In this document: positions 43,524 through 51,980 of the stretch, piece by piece | Position numbering within the stretch: the first letter of the stretch is position 1 | Layout: each line of letters opens with the position of its first letter | NCBI GenBank assembly: GCA_945861965.1 | Contig: CAMAWM010000005.1 | Location: forward strand, 28,362 to 92,361 | DNA from: Chitinophaga pinensis | GTDB lineage: Bacteria; Bacteroidota; Bacteroidia; UKL13-3 | Direction of reading: 5' to 3' | DNA length: 64,000 nucleotides | Translations under genes and position numbers: made by a program | The notes under the pieces: generated by a model | What the model was told of the DNA's origin: nothing | The model's input: only the letters and a program-made list of their open reading frames with translations | The model's database searches: none

Positions 43524-45837
43524 AAAAATAAGTAAAAGTATAGGGGTGTTTTCTGCAATCCTGCTACTTTTTTCTTGCAATATATCGAAAGTGCGTAAAT
43601 TAACAGATCCGCAATTGGTAAAAAATAATGTTAAAGTATTGGGGACTGAAAAGGGGCGATTTTTGCAAACTGATTTAGAATCACAAATAAAACAGAAACC
43701 AAACAAAAAATTCTTAGGGCTAAGGTTAAGTGTTACTATTTACAGATGGCGAAACAAACAGAACGATAGTTCTAACGTTAATATTATTCAAAAAGAATAC
43801 GGTGTAGCGCCAGTTAAATTAGACTCATCACTAATCGAGTCAAGTATCAAATCAATAAAAAATTATTTAAGATCTAAAGGATATTATTATCCTGAAGTAA
43901 ATTTTGAGGTTTTAGAAGGGCAAATTTTAAAAGGTAGATTTAAAGTAAATTACATAGTAACACCAAACAAATCTTACAATTATGGCAAATACAATGTTCA
44001 TGCTGCTGACAAAAAAATATATGAATTATTAAACGCAACACTTGACAATAGTTTAATAAAAATTGGTCATCAGTTGGACAGAGAGGAATTACTTAACGAA
44101 CAAGTGCGTATAACAACACTGCTTCGAAACAACGGTTATTTATTATTCAGCAAAGAATTTATTGATTTTGAAGTAGACACCACATTAGGAAATTTTTATG
44201 TTGGTTTATCGCTTCATGTAAAAAATAAAAATGATTATGAATTGCATAAACAATTTACGATTAAAGATATTACAATTGAAATTGAAACGGGAGAGAAAGA
44301 CAAAAACAATAATGCTAAAGACTCGCTATTTTACAAGGGATTTGGATACAAACCAAATGGTATAAATTTAAATCCTGAAATTCTTTCAAAAATGATTTTT
44401 CTAAAATCTGGAGAGATGTTTCAGCAAACAAAATTAGCAAAAACATATAACCACTTTAGCGATTTACAAATGCTAAGAATGGTAAATATCATTCCATTTC
44501 CTGAAGAAAACGACACGATAAATTATGTAGATTTTAAAACCACCCTGAAACTTTTAAAAAAATACGATTTTTTTGTTGAACCACAGCTTACAACTTCAGA
44601 CCAGGGAAATTTATTGACAGGTGCAAGTTATCGCAACTATGGAGGTGCGGGAATAATTCAGTTTTCAAACCGAAATATTTTTCACAATGCAGAAATTCTC
44701 CAATTGCGCTTTCGCGCTTCGATTGAAGCACAAAGGGGTGAAAATGTTCCAAGTGTTCCATTTTTCAATAGCAACGAATTTGGTTTGTCTGCAAGTATTA
44801 TTTTTCCTCAATTATTATTTTTAAACAAACTGGAACGCAAACTAAACAATGCTACAAGTAAGACAATTCTAAACACTTCAGTAATCTACGAAAAAAATAT
44901 TGACTACGAAAGGCGCGTTTTAATTATCGGCTCATCGTATCAAATTAGTATAAAATCAATAAATCTATACGTTGCATTTCCTGAATTTAGTTATATCCGT
45001 ACAAATCTTACTTCCAGCTTACTTGAGAACAGAAGTAAAAACGATATTTTTCTTCAAAATTTATTTGCGAATAATTTAATAATAAATGACATCCGACTTG
45101 GTTTTGTATACAACAATCAGGGTCAAACAAAAAACAAAAATTACATTTTTTTACGTTGGGACGCTTTGGATTTAGCAGGAAATATTGTTACTGGATTTAA
45201 AGAATTGTTTGGCGCAAAGAAAAACGATGCTGGCAGGTATCAATTAATGGGTATAAATTATTTTCAATATGCCAAATCGTATATAGATTTCAGATATTAC
45301 CACACACTTGACGAAAACAATTCGATGGTTTACCGTGTAGCATTTGGATACGGATTGCCATACGGAAACTCCCCTGATTTCGTGCCCTTTGAGAAACGAT
45401 TTTTTATTGGTGGAGCAAACAGCATAAGAGCATTTATTCCGCGTTCAATTGGTCCAGGAACTTACAATGATTCAAACCAAATCGACCACTCAGGAGAAAT
45501 AAAATTAGAACTCAATTACGAATATCGTTTCAATATTTTTAAGCATGTAATTGAAGGCGCAATTTTTACTGACGCAGGAAATATATGGACTGCAAGAGCA
45601 ACAGAACAAAAAGGAGGCAACTTCGAATTTTCCAAATTTTACAACGAATTAGCAATTGGTTCTGGAGTTGGAGTACGATTAAATTTTAATATCTTCTTGT
45701 TTCGTTTAGATGCCGCATTTCCTATTCACAATCCTTCACTTCCTGAAAATAAAAGATGGGTAATTAATGAGTACTCTGGCGCTAATTGGATTTGGGATTT
45801 TGGCTTACTAAATTTTGGCGTTGGATATCCATTTTGA
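43501..45837 (+). CDS. tamL: BamA/TamA-family outer-membrane lipoprotein, TamL-like
   Basis: Omp85-superfamily protein of about 778 residues. Near its N-terminus a lipoprotein signal ends in SAILLLFSCN, so the mature protein would be lipidated. POTRA-like domains follow (residues ~60-340: KSIKNYLRSKGYYYPEVNFE, ITTLLRNNGYLLFSKEFIDF), then a C-terminal 16-strand barrel with the hallmark lid-lock region FFIGGANSIRAFIPRSIGPG and final strands ending FLLNFGVGYPF-like. TamL is the lipidated BamA-type protein of Bacteroidota thought to work with TamB in outer-membrane assembly. The start is unclear: no ATG is available, and TTG 43501, ATA 43522 or GTG 43546 are candidates. I chose TTG because it leaves a positive n-region and TTG is used elsewhere in the window. 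An ATG at 43318 would add a non-homologous stretch antisense to the methyltransferase. Confidence 0.85.
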   Translation: MIVDFSNIKISKSIGVFSAILLLFSCNISKVRKLTDPQLVKNNVKVLGTEKGRFLQTDLESQIKQKPNKKFLGLRLSVTIYRWRNKQNDSSNVNIIQKEYGVAPVKLDSSLIESSIKSIKNYLRSKGYYYPEVNFEVLEGQILKGRFKVNYIVTPNKSYNYGKYNVHAADKKIYELLNATLDNSLIKIGHQLDREELLNEQVRITTLLRNNGYLLFSKEFIDFEVDTTLGNFYVGLSLHVKNKNDYELHKQFTIKDITIEIETGEKDKNNNAKDSLFYKGFGYKPNGINLNPEILSKMIFLKSGEMFQQTKLAKTYNHFSDLQMLRMVNIIPFPEENDTINYVDFKTTLKLLKKYDFFVEPQLTTSDQGNLLTGASYRNYGGAGIIQFSNRNIFHNAEILQLRFRASIEAQRGENVPSVPFFNSNEFGLSASIIFPQLLFLNKLERKLNNATSKTILNTSVIYEKNIDYERRVLIIGSSYQISIKSINLYVAFPEFSYIRTNLTSSLLENRSKNDIFLQNLFANNLIINDIRLGFVYNNQGQTKNKNYIFLRWDALDLAGNIVTGFKELFGAKKNDAGRYQLMGINYFQYAKSYIDFRYYHTLDENNSMVYRVAFGYGLPYGNSPDFVPFEKRFFIGGANSIRAFIPRSIGPGTYNDSNQIDHSGEIKLELNYEYRFNIFKHVIEGAIFTDAGNIWTARATEQKGGNFEFSKFYNELAIGSGVGVRLNFNIFLFRLDAAFPIHNPSLPENKRWVINEYSGANWIWDFGLLNFGVGYPF

Positions 45838-45849
45838 TATACAAATCAA

Positions 45850-47211
45850 TTATCCAATTCCTGGTTTCACTAAAATTACATTTTCTCTTTCAACTACAAC
45901 CTGACCGGTTTCAGCGCCTTTGGGTTTTCGAATATATTTTTTTAAAGTATATGACACAGGAACCAAACTACTTCCTTTTGACTTGCTATAATACGCAGCT
46001 ATTTGAGCAGCAAATTCAATAACTGCTTTCGAAAATTCTTTATTGTTTTGTTTTATAACAACATGACTACCACTTAGACTTTTGGCATGTAACCACAAAT
46101 CATTTTTAGAGCAGTATTTTGTAGTAAGCAAATCATTGTTTGCCGCGTTTTTACCAACTAATATTTTCCATCCATCGAATTCAAATTGTTTAAAAAGTTC
46201 AATTTTTGATTTTAGACTCTTAAGCTCTGGCTTTTGTTTTAACTCTTGTTTTGAAATGCATTGAATTGTATGAATCAATTTACTTTCAAGTTCATTTATT
46301 TGCAAATTGTAATTCTGAATTTTTATTTCCAAACTGCTAAATTCTTTTGCACTATTTTTTGCTTTATCGTAATAATACTTTGCATTCTGTTGAGGATTTA
46401 AGTTTGATTTAAGTTTAATCAAAATATTCTTGTTTCTATAAAAATCAAACAATTCAATTTGTTTAATTCCAGAATTGATAGATTGCAAATTTGCCATTAT
46501 GATATTCGCAAGTTCATCAGGTTCTACAGAGCTCTTCAAACTTTTCAATGCCAATTCAGATTTTAATTTAGCAGTCTGATATTTTTTAATATCAGACTGA
46601 ATAGATTTTATTAAACTCTGTTTTTGTTTGTTAAAATTAAGATCTTTAAGTACGTTTTTATTGTATTGATTAAATGCTTCAAAAATATTTTCGTTATGCG
46701 AATCAACAAAATTTTCTAGTTCGGATTTAACATAAGTACCTGAAATTTTCATTGAATTAAAATCTTCTAATCTTAGTTTAAAATCGTTTTCAATATTTTT
46801 TCTGAAGCATAAACTCATTTCATTGTCTTCGTAATATAAAACATTGCTTAATCCATCGTAAAGTTTGAAGACTAAAGCCTTTTGAAAGACATGAGGAGTT
46901 GGTTCATTTGAAAAATTAATTTGAAATGATCTGTTGTTTTTATGTTGATAAATTGAAGATATTTTTAAGCCAATTAATTCTTTAAACGGCTTTTGATGTG
47001 GTATAGGTTTTGGAAAATGTTTGTTATCAAAAAACAGAAAACAGTTTCTTGTTTCACAAAACAATTTGATAGCAAATTTATTTTCTCCGTTTGAAAAATT
47101 AAAACACAACTCTTTCTTGCCTACACTAAAAATATCGTCAATAAAAAACCCTTCTAAAATTTGCTGAAGTCTGTTACTTAAGTTTTGAATTAGTGATTGA
47201 GTAAAAAACAT
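45850..47211 (-). CDS. NFACT-family protein (RqcH/NEMF-like), DUF814 domain
   Basis: A 453-residue protein. The N-terminal ~160 residues resemble a diverged NFACT-N domain (KELIGLKISSIYQHKNNRSF, then FKLYDGLSNVLYYEDNE); residues ~190-330 are a long coiled-coil middle region; the C-terminal domain is NFACT-R/DUF814: FEFDGWKILVGKNAANNDLL, LWLHAKSLSGSHVVI and VSYTLKKYIRKPKGAETG. RqcH proteins bind 60S/50S-peptidyl-tRNA complexes and add C-terminal alanine tails in ribosome-associated quality control. At 453 residues this one is shorter than typical RqcH (about 570), so activity in tailing is not certain. It is the first of two minus-strand genes with the MBL hydrolase gene directly upstream (one base apart). 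Confidence 0.82.
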   Translation of the reverse strand: MFFTQSLIQNLSNRLQQILEGFFIDDIFSVGKKELCFNFSNGENKFAIKLFCETRNCFLFFDNKHFPKPIPHQKPFKELIGLKISSIYQHKNNRSFQINFSNEPTPHVFQKALVFKLYDGLSNVLYYEDNEMSLCFRKNIENDFKLRLEDFNSMKISGTYVKSELENFVDSHNENIFEAFNQYNKNVLKDLNFNKQKQSLIKSIQSDIKKYQTAKLKSELALKSLKSSVEPDELANIIMANLQSINSGIKQIELFDFYRNKNILIKLKSNLNPQQNAKYYYDKAKNSAKEFSSLEIKIQNYNLQINELESKLIHTIQCISKQELKQKPELKSLKSKIELFKQFEFDGWKILVGKNAANNDLLTTKYCSKNDLWLHAKSLSGSHVVIKQNNKEFSKAVIEFAAQIAAYYSKSKGSSLVPVSYTLKKYIRKPKGAETGQVVVERENVILVKPGIG

Positions 47212-47212
47212 G

Positions 47213-47974
47213 CTATAAATTTAAACTCAAACCATCGTATGACAAATGCATATTGGATGGCAATTCCATTTCCACCTCATCGTGAAGTCCCAATTGATGA
47301 CTGATATGAGTAAAATATGTATACTCTGCCTCCAATTCATTTGCCAAATCAATTGCCTGTTGCAAACTAAAATGTGAAATATGATCTGATTTTCGCAATG
47401 CATTTAAGACTAAAACCTTGCATCCTTTTATTTTTTTCTTCTCATCCTCATCAATTTTATTTGCATCCGTAATGTAAACAAAATCATGAATTCTAAATCC
47501 AAGTACGGGCAATTTGTGGTGAAAAACTTTAACTGGAATTATCTTTTTACCAAACAAAATAAATGGCAAATCAGAAATATTTACAATATTCATCTCAGGC
47601 ACTCCTGGATATTTTTGCTCTTCGAAAGCATAAAAAAATTCTCTGCGAATTGCTTGTTCAACATAATCTGTACAATACACATCAATGGATTTTTTCATTT
47701 TAAAATTAAATCCACGAATGTCGTCAAGTCCCGCCAAATGGTCGCGATGGGCATGTGTGAAAATTACTGCATCCAATCGATCAACTTTTTCGCGTAACAT
47801 TTGTTGCCTGAAATCAGGACCAGTATCAATTACAATTTTATTGTTGTCAAACTCAACTAAAACTGAAGAACGAAGCCGTTTGTCTTTTGTATTTAAAGAT
47901 TGACAAACTACGCAATCACATGCAATAATTGGCACTCCTTGCGAGGTTCCTGTTCCTAAAAAAGTAATTTTCAT
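47213..47974 (-). CDS. MBL-fold metallo-hydrolase, PhnP-like
   Basis: Metallo-beta-lactamase-fold phosphodiesterase of 253 residues. The start is the ATG giving MKITFLGTGTSQGVPIIACD; an upstream in-frame ATG at 48016 only adds unrelated residues. The metal-binding motif is FTHAHRDHLAGLDDIRG (HxHxDH), with IDTGPDFRQQ before it, and later HHKLPVLGFR, YITDANKI and a C-terminal TYFTHISHQLG. The Cys-pair CDCVVCQ near residue 20 is a feature shared with PhnP-type cyclic phosphodiesterases, where it helps bind a structural zinc. The substrate, a cyclic phosphate or nucleotide, is not certain. It overlaps no neighbour and stops one base before the NFACT gene start. Confidence 0.88.
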   Translation of the reverse strand: MKITFLGTGTSQGVPIIACDCVVCQSLNTKDKRLRSSVLVEFDNNKIVIDTGPDFRQQMLREKVDRLDAVIFTHAHRDHLAGLDDIRGFNFKMKKSIDVYCTDYVEQAIRREFFYAFEEQKYPGVPEMNIVNISDLPFILFGKKIIPVKVFHHKLPVLGFRIHDFVYITDANKIDEDEKKKIKGCKVLVLNALRKSDHISHFSLQQAIDLANELEAEYTYFTHISHQLGLHDEVEMELPSNMHLSYDGLSLNL

Positions 47975-48072
47975 TTTTAAAATCGAATGTGCGAATATTG
48001 CATAAGAGATTAACAAATAAAAACTGAATGCACTTGTTAATCATTTCAAAACCAAAAAGACATTTTAACTGA

Positions 48073-48798
48073 ATGATAACAAATCGAAAAAAATTTTTAC
48101 AATCAAGTGCTATTTTAGGATTAGGATTACTGTTTGGAACAAACAAAACAGACGCTAAAAACAATTCAAAATTAAACTCAAAAGACAAAGATTTCTCTTT
48201 GCCACCTTTAGGTTATAGTTATGATTCGCTTGAACCATTTATTGATGCCAAAACGATGGAAATTCATTACACCAAGCACCATCAGAGTTATTTGAATAAA
48301 TTAAACGAGTTAAAACAAAAAGACAATTCGTGGTGGAATTATCAATTGAATTTTGAAGAAATGCTTGGCAACTTAAAAAATGCAAATAAAGAAATTCAAC
48401 AATCAGTTAGAAATAATTTAGGCGGACATTGGAATCACAGTTTTTTTTGGCAAATGCTAAAAAAAAATACAATACCTGATTCAAATACAAAAGTCGTTTT
48501 TGAAAAAAACTTTGGATCTATTGAAAACTTTAAAAAGGAATTTACAAAAGCAGCATTAAGTATTTTTGGTTCGGGTTGGGCTTGGGTTATTTTGCTTGAC
48601 GATAAACTTCAAATTACAACAACGCCAAATCAAGACAATCCATTGATGGATTTTGCTGCTAAAAAAGGGAAACCAATTCTTGGACTTGATGTTTGGGAAC
48701 ACGCATATTATCTTAAACATCAGAATAAACGAGTTGATTATATCGAAAACTTTTTCAATGTAATTAATTGGGATAAAATTAGCGAGAATTTAAAATAG
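48073..48798 (+). CDS. sodA: Exported Fe/Mn superoxide dismutase
   Basis: A 241-residue superoxide dismutase that converts superoxide to oxygen and peroxide. Unlike the usual cytosolic enzyme it begins with a Tat-like signal: NRKKFLQSSAILGLGLLFG (RK in place of RR), so export is likely. The catalytic part starts at FSLPPLGYSYDSLEPFID. Metal ligands are His in EIHYTKHHQSYLNKL, His in NLGGHWNHSFFWQML, and Asp and His in LGLDVWEHAYYLKH. GSGWAWVIL and NVINWD are family motifs. Whether Fe or Mn is used cannot be told. The WbqC gene follows 13 bases later. Confidence 0.9.
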   Translation: MITNRKKFLQSSAILGLGLLFGTNKTDAKNNSKLNSKDKDFSLPPLGYSYDSLEPFIDAKTMEIHYTKHHQSYLNKLNELKQKDNSWWNYQLNFEEMLGNLKNANKEIQQSVRNNLGGHWNHSFFWQMLKKNTIPDSNTKVVFEKNFGSIENFKKEFTKAALSIFGSGWAWVILLDDKLQITTTPNQDNPLMDFAAKKGKPILGLDVWEHAYYLKHQNKRVDYIENFFNVINWDKISENLK

Positions 48799-48811
48799 AA
48801 CTCATCCATTA

Positions 48812-49444
48812 ATGCAATCCAAAAAAGTAATTCTAAGTCTGCATTATTTGCCAAGCGTTTTGTATTTCAAATATTTATTAGCGGCTGACGAAATATGGTT
48901 TGAAACCTCAGAAAATTATACCAAACAATCTTATCGCAATCGTTGCAAAATTCTTTCTGCAAACGGGATTTTGGATATTACAATCCCTGTAATAAAGCAG
49001 CACAATAAAAAACAATTAGTTAAAAACATACTGTTAGATGAGGATTCAAACTGGAGACAAAATCATTTCTATGGTTTGCAATCAGCTTATGGAAACTCAG
49101 CTTATTGGCCGTATTACAATGATTACTTTAAGAAACATTATTCGAAAAAAAATGCGCAATCTCTTTTTGATTTTAATTTATTGTTGCTAAAAACTATTCT
49201 GAAAATACTTAAAGTAGAAAAACAAATTTTCTTTACCGAAAGTTACAATTCAATTCACGAAGACAAACTTGATTTGAGAACTTATTTTGATTCAAAAGGC
49301 AGAAATGCAGATGAACAAAAAGAAACAGAGAGTTTAAAAAAATATTTACAAGTCTTTTCCGAAAAATTTCCTTTCAAAACAAATCTATCCATAATAGATT
49401 TACTGATGAACTGCGGAACAAATAGTTTAGATTATATAAAATAA
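48812..49444 (+). CDS. WbqC family protein
   Basis: A 210-residue protein of the WbqC-like family: ILSLHYLPSVLYFKYLLAADEIWFE at the start, then YTKQSYRNRCKILSANG (basic conserved stretch), ITIPV, WRQNHFYGLQSAYGNSAYW and PYYNDYFKKHY. WbqC-like proteins occur near polysaccharide or cofactor genes; the family's reaction is not well established. It follows the superoxide dismutase gene on the same strand by 13 bases and probably shares its transcript. I cannot infer a link between the two beyond co-expression. Confidence 0.83.
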   Translation: MQSKKVILSLHYLPSVLYFKYLLAADEIWFETSENYTKQSYRNRCKILSANGILDITIPVIKQHNKKQLVKNILLDEDSNWRQNHFYGLQSAYGNSAYWPYYNDYFKKHYSKKNAQSLFDFNLLLLKTILKILKVEKQIFFTESYNSIHEDKLDLRTYFDSKGRNADEQKETESLKKYLQVFSEKFPFKTNLSIIDLLMNCGTNSLDYIK

Positions 49445-49456
49445 ATTTATTCGTAT

Positions 49457-50056
49457 TTAGTTTGGATTTTTCTTCCCATCAAGCAACATATCAATAAATT
49501 TTTCGTAGCGTCTTAATTTTGTTTCTTCTTTCTTGGCAGATGTTAACCATACAATGTATTCCTTTTTGCACGTGTAACTTAATTGATCAAAAATAATGTT
49601 AGCCGATTTGTTTTGCTTTAAAGTTTTTTGAATTTCATCAGGAACTGAAATTTGTTTTTTCAAGTCAACTTTTAGAGAAAGTGGTTTCATATTTGAATTG
49701 TTTATTTGAATTGCTTCTTTCAAATAACTGACAATTATTTTTTCGTTTATTTCTTTAACATCCGAAAATTTAATGCTTCGATTGTGGCTATTTGTGCTTC
49801 CATAATTAAATGCCTTTTGGGTATCTTTCATTGATGCACCTTGAAAAAAACATAAGGTTACATGACTCTTAAAAGCGCCAAAGCCACACACCATTCCATT
49901 GCAATTAAAATTTGGTCCCCATTTCCAATCTTCTAATATGGAGGAATCGGATTTGTGAATAATATTTCTGAGTTTAGTGCAAATTAATTTTGAAAAATCA
50001 GGCAGTTTATTAATAAAAGCATCAATTTCTTTTGATGCATTTGGATTTATGTTCAT
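49457..50056 (-). CDS. DUF1801/YdeI-OmdA family protein
   Basis: A 199-residue cytosolic protein. The start is taken at the ATG giving MNINPNASKEIDAFINKLP; upstream in-frame ATGs at 50065, 50089 and 50125 are possible. The first half is the DUF1801 (frataxin-like YdhG) domain: LPDFSKLICTKLRNIIHKSD, EDWKWGPNFNCNGMVCGFGAF and HVTLCFFQG, with RSIKFSDVKEINEKIIV. The second half is the YdeI/OmpD-associated segment: PDEIQKTLKQNKSANIIFDQ, then YTCKKEYIVWLTSAKKEETKLRR. These two domains often occur together. The function is unknown. It is divergent from the CCA-type nucleotidyltransferase gene, whose promoter lies between them. Confidence 0.82.
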   Translation of the reverse strand: MNINPNASKEIDAFINKLPDFSKLICTKLRNIIHKSDSSILEDWKWGPNFNCNGMVCGFGAFKSHVTLCFFQGASMKDTQKAFNYGSTNSHNRSIKFSDVKEINEKIIVSYLKEAIQINNSNMKPLSLKVDLKKQISVPDEIQKTLKQNKSANIIFDQLSYTCKKEYIVWLTSAKKEETKLRRYEKFIDMLLDGKKNPN

Positions 50057-50130
50057 TATTTCCATACAATAAATAGCTGCATATTTCATGGATTTATTCC
50101 AATAAAACAATTTTGTTACTCTCACTTAGT

Positions 50131-50159
50131 TTGAGTCTTTAACTGAAATCTTACCTTTG
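50131..50159 (+). promoter_or_regulatory. Promoter of the CCA-type nucleotidyltransferase gene (TTG-N18-TACCTTTG)
   Basis: TTG at 50131-50133, 18-base spacer, TACCTTTG at 50152-50159: a full match to the Bacteroidota promoter pattern. The TTG start codon at 50167 is only eight bases after the -7 box, so the transcript would be leaderless or nearly so. Confidence 0.72.
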
Positions 50160-50166
50160 CCAAGTT

Positions 50167-51573
50167 TTGAAAATAGAATTAAATACTAAAATCTTTGAGC
50201 AGCTTAGCAATATAGCTACCAAATTGAATGTAGAAACATATGTAATTGGCGGCTATGTACGCGATATATTATTACACCGGAATTCAAAAGATATTGATAT
50301 TGTTGTTATAGGAAACGGTATTGCATTTGCTGAAGCATTTTCAAAATCATTAAAAGTAAAAACTGATTTTGCGGTATTTAAAAATTTCGGGACTGCAATG
50401 GTCAAAACCGCTGAATGGGAGATAGAATTTGTAGGTGCACGAAAAGAAAGTTACAGCAGAGATAGTCGCAAACCATCTGTAATACCAGGTACCTTGCGCG
50501 ATGACCAAAACAGAAGAGATTTTACTATTAATGCGCTTGCTATATCGCTTAACAAAAATAATTATGGAGAATTATTAGATCCTTTTGACGGAATAAAAGA
50601 TTTAGAAAGAAAAATAATTCGCACTCCGCTTGACCCTGAAATCACTTTTGATGACGACCCATTACGAATGCTTCGCGCCATACGATTTGCAACGCAACTT
50701 GAGTTTGATATACTTCCTGAAACTTTTCATGCAATAAAAATTTATGCAGAGAGAATCAATATAATTTCGTTTGAAAGAGTGAACGAGGAATTAAATAAAA
50801 TCATCCTATCCAAAACTCCTTCTATAGGTTTTAATTTATTGTTTGAAAGCAATTTGTTGAAATTGATTTTTAGCGAACTGAATGCAATGCATGGAGTTGA
50901 AAGAATAAACAACAAAGCGCATAAAGATAATTTCTACCATACATTAAAAGTATTGGATAATGTTTGTAAAGAAACCGAAGATTTGTGGTTGCGTTGGGCA
51001 ACTTTGTTGCATGACATAGGAAAACCATTAACAAAAAAATTCTCTGAAACAGAAGGATGGACTTTTCATGGGCATGAAGACAAGGGCAGTAGAATGGTAA
51101 AAAGAATTTTTGACAAATTGAAATTGCCATTGAATGAAAAAATGCGTTACGTACAGAAAATAGTAGCAATGCATCATCGGCCAAAAGCACTTGCTGAAGA
51201 AGGTGTCACTGATTCGGCCATTCGTAGATTCATTGTAGATGCAGGCGATGATTTGGATGATTTATTTACACTTTGTCGTGCAGACATGACTTCAAAGTTT
51301 GAAGATAAAATAAAAAAATACCGTACAAACCTTTTAAAGGTTCAAAAATTAGTAAAAGAAGTTGAAGAAAGAGACACCTTACGAAACTGGCAAGCACCAA
51401 TTACCGGTGAACACATAATGCAAATATTTGACATAAAACCAGGGAAAGAAATTGGAATAATAAAATCAGAGATTCGAGAATCAATACTTGAAGGAAAAAT
51501 CAAAAACAATATTGATGACGCGAAAAAATTAATGATTGAAATTGGTCTAAGAATTGGATTAAAAATAAAATAA
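50167..51573 (+). CDS. CCA-adding-type nucleotidyltransferase with HD domain
   Basis: A 468-residue class II nucleotidyltransferase that adds or repairs the 3' CCA of tRNA, or a poly(A) polymerase of the same family. Motifs: YVIGGYVRDILLHRNSKDID (G-G-x-V-R-D, then catalytic D42/D44), SVIPGTLRDDQNRRDFTINA (the RRDF-T-IN motif), DPLRMLRAIRFA (nucleotide-selecting helix). The C-terminal half has an HD phosphohydrolase domain: WATLLHDIGKPLTKKF, GHEDKGSRMVKRI, AMHHRPKALAEEG. The start is a TTG (no ATG is available in frame before residue 170), placed 8 bases after a perfect promoter. The HD domain fits tRNA-nucleotidyltransferase-type enzymes that also have phosphatase activity. Confidence 0.9.
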   Translation: MKIELNTKIFEQLSNIATKLNVETYVIGGYVRDILLHRNSKDIDIVVIGNGIAFAEAFSKSLKVKTDFAVFKNFGTAMVKTAEWEIEFVGARKESYSRDSRKPSVIPGTLRDDQNRRDFTINALAISLNKNNYGELLDPFDGIKDLERKIIRTPLDPEITFDDDPLRMLRAIRFATQLEFDILPETFHAIKIYAERINIISFERVNEELNKIILSKTPSIGFNLLFESNLLKLIFSELNAMHGVERINNKAHKDNFYHTLKVLDNVCKETEDLWLRWATLLHDIGKPLTKKFSETEGWTFHGHEDKGSRMVKRIFDKLKLPLNEKMRYVQKIVAMHHRPKALAEEGVTDSAIRRFIVDAGDDLDDLFTLCRADMTSKFEDKIKKYRTNLLKVQKLVKEVEERDTLRNWQAPITGEHIMQIFDIKPGKEIGIIKSEIRESILEGKIKNNIDDAKKLMIEIGLRIGLKIK

Positions 51574-51582
51574 TTTGAGCTT

Positions 51583-51954
51583 TTATTTGGACATTAAATC
51601 TCCTTTAATGAATCGTTCTTTTTTAATCAAAACTCCTTTTAAATCGTAGTACAACCAAGTGCTGTCTTTTTTGTCTTTAGCATAATATCCGCTGTGTTCC
51701 AATTGTCCACTGATGAAATATTTCAGGTATGGGCCATTCTTCAAATAAACAACGGTATCGTAATAATCATCAGCACCTGCAGAAATTCCACGCCTACCAA
51801 ATTTATGTATTCGAATGTGATGAAATACTTCTTTTAATTGTTTTTTCTGATTATCGTAATAGTAATAAGTTTTACCATTGTCGTCATTTATTTCTTGAGA
51901 TTTTACTCCACTCAAAAACGAAAACACAAGTAGAAATCCAATAAATTTTTTCAT
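51583..51954 (-). CDS. Small exported MORN-like repeat protein
   Basis: A 123-residue exported protein; start at the ATG giving MKKFIGFLLVFSFLSGVKSQ, a signal peptide. The longer frame to 52002 would run back into the dioxygenase gene. The mature part contains YYYDNQKKQLKEVFHH, DTVVYLKNGPYLKYFISGQL and HSGYYAKDKKDSTWLYYDLK, then GVLIKKERFIKGDL. This is the repeated Y-x-x-G-x-x-K/E pattern of MORN-like repeats found in YwqK-type proteins. It is the last gene of the RfbC-TDO unit on the minus strand, 27 bases after the dioxygenase stop. Function unknown; the YwqK antitoxin association is only by fold resemblance. Confidence 0.75.
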   Translation of the reverse strand: MKKFIGFLLVFSFLSGVKSQEINDDNGKTYYYYDNQKKQLKEVFHHIRIHKFGRRGISAGADDYYDTVVYLKNGPYLKYFISGQLEHSGYYAKDKKDSTWLYYDLKGVLIKKERFIKGDLMSK

Positions 51955-51980
51955 GCTTTTATATTTAATGTGGTTAGAAA

